The notes under the pieces were generated by a model that was not told the DNA's origin, made no database searches, and saw only the letters and a list, made by a program, of their open reading frames with translations. A stretch of DNA of 39,941 nt. Origin: Lingula anatina. Its lineage: Eukaryota > Brachiopoda > Lingulata > Lingulida > Lingulidae. The DNA lies in the NCBI RefSeq assembly GCF_001039355.2, contig NW_019776161.1, positions 36,597 to 76,537 of the forward strand, in the 5' to 3' direction. Below are positions 37,800 through 39,941 of the stretch, piece by piece. The position numbers were made by a program, and so were the translations under genes. How positions within the stretch are numbered: position 1 is the stretch's first letter; each line of letters begins with the position of its first letter.

Positions 37800-38458
37800 A
37801 CTCTCTCTCTCTCTCTCTCTATGAGTAAAAAGAAATATAAAGCACCTTGAAATCTGCTCTGTCATGATTTTTTTTTCGAGATAATGAATTTTACCTATTG
37901 AATATATTTTTCCACAAAATTAAAGCTCTATTGCTTGTTATATTATGATGGTTCTCTGTGATCTGTATTGTGTTTAATGTGTAACAGTATTTAATTCATA
38001 TTCTAATATATTCATTTTACAGGAGAAGAATCCTAAAAGAAGGTGGTTTTCCCTCCATAGAGTTTTATATTTATGAAGACCACGAGTTGTTACGCCGTGC
38101 CTCAGCGGAGTGTTTGTGTAACCTCGTAATGAGTGAGGAGGTAAAAAGTCCATATTTTATCTATTAAGAAGAGGTTGATATCTCTTACATGGCACTCAGG
38201 AAATCTGTTTTCTACTGAAGTCAAATTGTTCTTCCCCTGAGGTGTTTGAATTGCTACTAATTTGATATTTACACTCATTTTTGTCGCGGTTTATCTTGTT
38301 CTCTGTATGTTTGAAATATTGAATTTTTTTTTGTTAGTTACTAGTTGCATTTCAGACATTTCCCAGTGATTTTGAAGGGGAATTTATTTGATAAAATTGC
38401 AGGTTGCCAAAATGTACATGGGAGAGAACGACAAGGTGAAGTTACTGGTGCTGTACTG
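27897..38458 (+). CDS. unc45: UNC45 myosin co-chaperone, 20 exons seen, C-terminus missing
   Basis: UNC-45 is a cytosolic co-chaperone: its TPR domain binds the C-terminal peptide of Hsp90 (and Hsp70), and its UCS domain binds and folds the myosin motor head. Joining the twenty exons listed separately gives an uninterrupted frame of 826 codons plus 2 bases, and every intron is GT-AG. Residues 10-115 form three TPRs. The Hsp90 carboxylate-clamp positions are all present as K14, N18, N53, K83 and R87, with the spacing seen in other Hsp90-binding TPR proteins. Residues about 130-500 are the central armadillo-like region and about 500 onward the UCS armadillo region, with stretches such as [14 protein letters not shown] and [10 protein letters not shown] typical of the family. 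Vertebrate homologues are about 930-945 residues, so roughly 100-120 residues are missing beyond 38458. The start is chosen because CACAATGG is a good initiation context and the TPR follows at the usual distance. Invertebrates usually have one copy. Confidence 0.95.
28576..28671 (+). CDS. unc45: UNC45 exon 2 (residues 7-38), TPR1
   Basis: The acceptor is TTTTTCAG and the donor GTAAAT, phase 0 on both sides. It encodes TPR1, including clamp residues K14 and N18 in LKEEGNKYF. Intron 2 (28672-29575) is the longest in the gene and holds a foldback-element arm interrupted by a 532-bp transposon. Confidence 0.95.
28708..29325. mobile_element. One-armed GCATTCA-family fragment, interrupted by a nested element
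   Basis: The left part (GCATTCACTAC, GAACTAACAAATCC, GGATCA) and the right part (GGCTGACCCACTTGAATGCTTG, then GTAATCC) together make one arm of the foldback family. They are split by the 532-bp element at 28751-29282. The second arm is missing. It lies in UNC45 intron 2. Confidence 0.75.
28751..29282. mobile_element. 532-bp non-autonomous DNA transposon with TA target duplication
   Basis: The terminal inverted repeats are CCCCATTCACAC and GTGTGAATGGGG, perfect over 12 bases. TA flanks both ends (28749-28750 and 29283-29284). The element interrupts a foldback arm whose intact relatives read GGATCAAATATGG at this place, so the boundaries and the TA duplication are independently supported. It has no transposase; internal open frames are short. 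It contains repeated AATGCGCATTTTT motifs near both ends. A TA target suggests a Tc1/mariner-like or similar enzyme, which is inference. Confidence 0.85.
29576..29681 (+). CDS. unc45: UNC45 exon 3 (residues 39-74), TPR2
   Basis: The acceptor is a pyrimidine tract ending TTTTGAG, with an unusual G before AG. The donor is GTATTT and the last base starts a split codon. It encodes most of TPR2 with clamp residue N53 in YKNRAACY. Intron 3 (29682-30035) carries the tandemly repeated acceptor array. Confidence 0.93.
29851..30041 (+). repeat. Tandem array of decayed copies of the exon 4 acceptor
   Basis: About five units with a period near 46 bases end at the real exon 4 boundary. Each unit has a T-rich tract, an AG, and a version of CCTTGGAGAT followed by TCCC(T/A)AAT. 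AGs lie at 29897-29898, 29942-29943, 29988-29989 and the true 30034-30035. A fifth, most diverged unit (CTG in place of CAG, then CCATGGAGATTGTCCC) sits at about 29851-29876. The unit nearest the exon is the most similar, sharing TCTGGTTATTTTT and CAGCCTTGGAGAT. The older units are more diverged. Confidence 0.85.
30036..30211 (+). CDS. unc45: UNC45 exon 4 (residues 74-132), end of TPR2 and TPR3
   Basis: The acceptor is TTATTTTTTCAG and the donor GTAGAA. It encodes the end of TPR2 (ALEIIPND) and TPR3, with clamp residues K83 and R87 in [15 protein letters not shown]. The 3' splice site and first bases of this exon are repeated several times just upstream (29851-30035). Only this copy keeps the reading frame. 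Intron 4 (30212-30646) shows nothing further. Confidence 0.95.
30647..30736 (+). CDS. unc45: UNC45 exon 5 (residues 133-162), linker
   Basis: The acceptor is TGTTTCAG and the donor GTGAGT; 30 codons, phase 0. It is a charged linker between the TPR and central domains, with the family-like stretch [10 protein letters not shown]. Intron 5 (30737-31166) is AT-rich with a purine-rich GAAA tract at about 31050-31090. Confidence 0.94.
31167..31334 (+). CDS. unc45: UNC45 exon 6 (residues 163-218), central domain
   Basis: The acceptor is ATCCTCCAG and the donor GTAAGA; 56 codons, phase 0. It encodes an armadillo-like helical repeat ([16 protein letters not shown], then [14 protein letters not shown]). 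It is more GC-rich than the introns. Intron 6 (31335-31815) contains a 33-base polyT run at 31501-31533. Confidence 0.96.
31501..31533. repeat. PolyT run in UNC45 intron 6
   Basis: Thirty-three Ts. On the minus strand it would be a polyA, possibly the tail of an inserted retroposon, but no body is recognised. Confidence 0.9.
31816..32032 (+). CDS. unc45: UNC45 exon 7 (residues 219-291), central domain
   Basis: The acceptor is ACATTTCAG and the donor GTAGAT. The exon ends one base into a codon completed by exon 8. It carries the helical stretch [19 protein letters not shown] and a basic, proline-containing loop (KGRHPPLTL). The frame also stays open into intron 7 for about 95 codons, which is chance. 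Intron 7 (32033-32409) has no other feature. Confidence 0.95.
32410..32577 (+). CDS. unc45: UNC45 exon 8 (residues 291-347), central domain
   Basis: The acceptor is CTTATTACAG and the donor GTAAGT. It starts two bases into a codon and ends one base into the next. It encodes [16 protein letters not shown] and [15 protein letters not shown]. Intron 8 (32578-33151) contains a foldback element at 32911-33099. Confidence 0.95.
32911..33099. mobile_element. Foldback element, GCATTCA family copy in UNC45 intron 8
   Basis: The ends are GCATTCAGAAC and GTTCTGAATGAGG. The left arm has GGACTAACAGATCCGCAGATCA. The right arm, read in reverse complement, has CAGATCAAATATGGCCGGCC and CACTTGAATGCTTGTTGCAT. 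The middle contains AATAGATTTCC as in the other copies. Confidence 0.8.
33152..33326 (+). CDS. unc45: UNC45 exon 9 (residues 347-405), central domain
   Basis: The acceptor is CATTCCAG and the donor GTAAGT; it ends two bases into a Cys codon. It includes the family-like stretch [19 protein letters not shown] and ends in VSQYF. Intron 9 (33327-33589) is short and carries an extra acceptor 36 bases before exon 10. Confidence 0.96.
33590..33755 (+). CDS. unc45: UNC45 exon 10 (residues 405-460), central domain
   Basis: The acceptor is CATGTTTTAG and the donor GTATAG. It encodes [19 protein letters not shown] and [15 protein letters not shown], armadillo-like helices. A better-looking acceptor (CATGTTTCAG) lies 36 bases upstream in the same frame and would add 12 residues. 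Intron 10 (33756-34295) shows nothing else. Confidence 0.93.
34296..34430 (+). CDS. unc45: UNC45 exon 11 (residues 461-505), central/UCS border
   Basis: The acceptor is TTCTTTCAG and the donor GTAAGA; 45 codons, phase 0. It encodes [18 protein letters not shown] and a Lys-rich helix. Intron 11 (34431-34754) has a 20-base polyC run at 34449-34468 followed by CT and GT repeats. Confidence 0.95.
34449..34527. repeat. PolyC, CT and GT repeats in UNC45 intron 11
   Basis: Twenty Cs (34449-34468), then CT-rich, then GT to 34527. It begins only about 19 bases after the exon 11 donor. Confidence 0.9.
34755..34849 (+). CDS. unc45: UNC45 exon 12 (residues 506-537), UCS domain
   Basis: The acceptor is CATCACCAG and the donor GTAAGA; it ends two bases into a Lys codon. 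It encodes [14 protein letters not shown] and [12 protein letters not shown], near the start of the UCS region. Intron 12 (34850-35313) has a GT repeat at 34867-34889. Confidence 0.95.
35314..35455 (+). CDS. unc45: UNC45 exon 13 (residues 537-584), UCS domain
   Basis: The acceptor is GTGGTTTAG and the donor GTACAG. It encodes [20 protein letters not shown], one of the most recognisable UCS stretches. Intron 13 (35456-35893) holds a CT repeat (35480-35519) and a foldback element (35598-35776). Confidence 0.96.
35480..35519. repeat. (CT)n repeat in UNC45 intron 13
   Basis: A CT tract of 40 bases starting 25 bases downstream of the exon 13 donor. Confidence 0.95.
35598..35776. mobile_element. 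Foldback element, GCATTCA family copy in UNC45 intron 13
   Basis: It begins CACATTCACAAC and ends CTCTGAATGTG. The two arms of about 85 bases pair through GATCAAATATGGTCA, CCCACTTAAATGCTTG and GTAATCCCC, around a GCGG centre flanked by GGAATCTATTCAG. This is the most complete and symmetrical of the intron copies. Confidence 0.82.
35894..36034 (+). CDS. unc45: UNC45 exon 14 (residues 585-631), UCS domain
   Basis: The acceptor is TTGTTACAG and the donor GTCAGT; 47 codons, phase 0. It encodes [19 protein letters not shown] and [17 protein letters not shown], strongly typical of UNC45. Intron 14 (36035-36374) has nothing notable. Confidence 0.96.
36375..36490 (+). CDS. unc45: UNC45 exon 15 (residues 632-670), UCS domain
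   Basis: The acceptor is CTTATTTAG and the donor GTGAGT; it ends two bases into an Arg codon. It encodes [20 protein letters not shown]. Intron 15 (36491-36932) contains a one-armed foldback fragment from 36513. Confidence 0.95.
36513..36585. mobile_element. Truncated GCATTCA-family arm in UNC45 intron 15
   Basis: It begins ACATTCACAACTAGTTGATC, then AACAGAACTGCAGATCAAATATGG and CATCCCAC, matching the outer half of the family arm. The sequence then diverges and no second arm is seen. Confidence 0.65.
36933..36999 (+). CDS. unc45: UNC45 exon 16 (residues 670-692), UCS domain
   Basis: This 67-base exon has acceptor TTAATTCAG and donor GTAAGA. It encodes [20 protein letters not shown], a family-typical stretch. 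Intron 16 (37000-37341) has no recognisable feature. Confidence 0.94.
37342..37455 (+). CDS. unc45: UNC45 exon 17 (residues 693-730), UCS domain
   Basis: The acceptor is GTATTTTCCAG and the donor GTATGA; 38 codons, phase 0. It encodes [20 protein letters not shown] and [11 protein letters not shown], highly characteristic of the UCS domain. Confidence 0.97.
37612..37727 (+). CDS. unc45: UNC45 exon 18 (residues 731-769), UCS domain
   Basis: The acceptor is TCTCTCTTCAG and the donor GTTAGT; it ends two bases into an Arg codon. It encodes [10 protein letters not shown] and [19 protein letters not shown]. Intron 18 (37728-38022) holds CA and CT repeats at 37752-37820. Confidence 0.97.
37752..37820. 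repeat. CA and (CT)n repeats in UNC45 intron 18
   Basis: CA at 37752-37761 and interrupted CT to 37820, about 25 bases downstream of the exon 18 donor. Confidence 0.93.
38023..38140 (+). CDS. unc45: UNC45 exon 19 (residues 769-808), UCS domain
   Basis: The acceptor is CATTTTACAG and the donor GTAAAA. It encodes [20 protein letters not shown] and [14 protein letters not shown], a conserved UCS segment. Intron 19 (38141-38402) shows nothing notable. Confidence 0.96.
38403..38458 (+). CDS. unc45: UNC45 exon 20, 5' part only (residues 809-826)
   Basis: The acceptor is AAATTGCAG. The exon encodes [18 protein letters not shown] and then meets an N at 38459 inside the next codon. Beyond the N the frame reads only four more codons before TAG (38473-38475), and nothing there resembles UNC45. 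KLLVLY is the family-typical sequence before the last armadillo repeats, so the exon is cut in mid-domain. An assembly join is the simplest reading. Confidence 0.9.
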
Positions 38459-38459
38459 N

Positions 38460-39023
38460 GACATATCTGTGTAGGCCTATATCTGTGGGAAATTAATCTG
38501 TCGCCCTGGTAGAGGGTACCTTTCCTCCCTTACCACGCATCTTGTGCCATTTCTTTTGATACGACAGTTGACCAAAGAAATGGTGAAAAACTGTTGAATT
38601 AATAGGTTTGTATCGGCGAGGCCGACACGGGAAAGTCACAAAGTCTAATGCATCGAGATACAAGATGTTTATTGTCTTCTACCTCTATTGTTTGTCTGTA
38701 CGTGGCTTTTGGTCTCACTTGTATTTTTTTTTTTTTTTTTTTTTTTTTACCCGTTTTTCCTAGTTTGCGCGCTGGCCGCCCCTTCCTGCTTGTTTATTTT
38801 TCCAGATGTTCGTCATTATTATTATATATATATATTTTTTTTTCTTATCCGCTTAGTATTATTCTATTCCATTTCCTTGTCTCTGGTTATCGGGAGCCCA
38901 TATGTCTTTACCCTTTTTTAGGAATGGGGTTGCCCTTTTCAGGCCCTGTGATTTTTCCCTTTCTTCCTCCGGTTATCGGGAGACCGGAGTATCTACAAGG
39001 ACCGCTATGCACAATTTTTATCA
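38460..39023. other. Sequence after the UNC45 break: retrotransposon 3' flank
   Basis: Nothing here reads as UNC45. The part from 38751 to 39023 is probably the retrotransposon 3' UTR on the minus strand. It ends in a polyA run, seen as polyT at 38726-38748. Two copies of GGTTATCGGGAG lie at about 38884 and 38972. The part 38460-38725 is unassigned and contains a GTATCGGCGAGGCCGACACG stretch near 38611. ATATCTGTG is repeated at 38463 and 38479. Confidence 0.5.
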
Positions 39024-39860
39024 TTATTTATGTAAGTCAAGGGTCGTATTTTTGCCTGGTTTACTTAATATTATGTTTTTCAACTTAAGTTCTTTGAATA
39101 GTTGGCTATTTTCGAACCTGCTAATTGTTTTTTGTGCCCAGAAAAAATAGTCTGTTTGATATTTATTCGATGTTGGCCAGCTCGTGCAACGTTACGATCG
39201 AAGTTTTTGTTGGTAACTTCAGCGCTATACGTAGCGCTCTATTCTGAATTTTTTGTAGATCTTTGAGCCTTGCCTTGTTGATACATGTAGCTGTCAGTAT
39301 GACCACCCCGTATCTCGAGTATGCGACGAATGAAGGATCTGCACTCGATGCCCCCCCCCCCCCCCTCCTCCAGCTTGTTCCTCTGAGTCTAACGAGAAGG
39401 CCAGTTCTTTTCCTGGCTCTATTCACTGTGTTGTCTACATGTTTTTTCAACTTAATTTTCTGTTGAATGTGATTCTCGGTAGTGCGACTTCCTCACATGT
39501 TTCTCGGTCACCAAATAATGTTAGGTTAAGCTCGGGTTGTTCTTTTGATTTTGAAAAGATGATTAATTGAGTGTTCTTGGTGTTCAGTTTTATCCACCAT
39601 AGAGAGCACCATAGTTAGAGATCCTTTATCACACCCGTCACTTTGGTTTCTATGTTTTTAATATTTTTATTTTTAATATTTTTACATGATTTTCACATAT
39701 GTTAGGAATAGCAACGGGCTGATTACAGACCCCTGAGGCGTGCCAGCATTGAAACTTACATATTCGGATACCTTGCCTTTGATTCTGACCTTGATCTTTC
39801 TGTCTTTCAAAAATGATGTCAGCAAGCGATGTCAGCAAGCAAAGATGTCAGCAAGCGAAC
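39024..39860 (-). pseudogene. Decayed non-LTR retrotransposon ORF2, RT to C-terminus
   Basis: On the minus strand, reading down from about 39860, the frames give FLKDRKIKVRIKG and then GTPQGSVISPLLF (about 39706-39744), the conserved reverse-transcriptase motif of jockey/CR1-like LINEs. After a short AT-rich break comes WWIKLNTKNTQLIIFSKSK, typical of the sequence after the catalytic box, and then KARLKDLQKIQNRALRIALK at about 39220-39280, the usual C-terminal region. The protein continues after a one-base shift near 39167 to a stop at 39024-39026. The YADD-type catalytic box is absent, frames shift several times, and a 13-base unit is triplicated at 39815-39856. This copy cannot be active. 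Confidence 0.85.
39815..39856. repeat. Three copies of a 13-base unit inside the retrotransposon RT region
   Basis: GATGTCAGCAAGC occurs at 39815-39827, 39828-39840 and 39844-39856. It expands a single site in the RT reading frame (KMVRLLTSFLKD) and adds to the frame disruption. Confidence 0.85.
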
Positions 39861-39907
39861 CATCTTAACTGGCAGGTTGCTATTTGCTACCCTCTACCTG
39901 ACGACGT

Positions 39908-39941
39908 TTTTTTTTTTTTTTTTTTTTTTGGGGGGGGGGGG
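39908..39941. repeat. PolyT then polyG at the window edge
   Basis: A run of about 21 Ts followed by 12 Gs ends the window. Several G/C homopolymers here border assembly trouble, so this may be a contig edge. Confidence 0.7.

Noticed and set aside
38648-39150. Plus-strand frames rich in Phe, Tyr and Leu, membrane-like
   Set aside because: They are the opposite strand of the retrotransposon 3' region, including a polyT run.
38508-39897. GGTAGAGGGTA at 38508 and its inverse near 39888, as possible element ends
   Set aside because: Only about 11 bases match and there is no target duplication, so it is probably coincidence.

Overview
The window is animal nuclear DNA: AT-rich, intron-bearing, full of microsatellites and small DNA transposons, in a draft assembly with a 376-base N gap and three isolated Ns. 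The one gene I can support is UNC45, the TPR/UCS-domain myosin co-chaperone. It runs left to right from 27897 to the right-hand part of the window. A single unc-45 with short introns, low GC and very many short inverted-repeat elements fits a lophotrochozoan invertebrate, most likely a marine mollusc. That placement is inference from composition and gene structure, not from a search.

Layout. Bases 1-27300 hold no coding region I can support. They contain microsatellites, polyC/polyG tracts, fragments of several families of terminal-inverted-repeat elements (some with clear target-site duplications), and a few isolated splice-site pairs. Bases 27400-27896 look like a promoter or 5' region, with minus-strand splice-like motifs that hint at a divergent transcript. 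From 27897 to 38458, twenty exons of UNC45 join in frame: 808 codons in exons 1-19, then 18 codons and two bases of exon 20. The reading ends at an isolated N at 38459. The last roughly 100-120 residues of the UCS domain, judged from usual family length, are not present. Bases 38460-39941 are unrelated sequence ending in a decayed, minus-strand non-LTR retrotransposon (reverse transcriptase to C-terminus), then polyT/polyG at the window edge.

The main observations are as follows. (1) The 3' splice site of UNC45 exon 4 has about five tandem copies at a period near 46 bp. (2) Exon 10 has a second, in-frame acceptor 36 bases upstream. (3) A foldback element family with GCATTCA(C/G)AAC-like ends occurs six times, four of them in UNC45 introns. 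One copy carries a nested 532-bp TA-flanked transposon that allows exact reading of the empty site. (4) One almost perfect 295-bp hairpin shares those ends but has a different interior. (5) Two other short elements have 5-bp target duplications (ATGAG, ACTCA). (6) UNC45 breaks off at the N.
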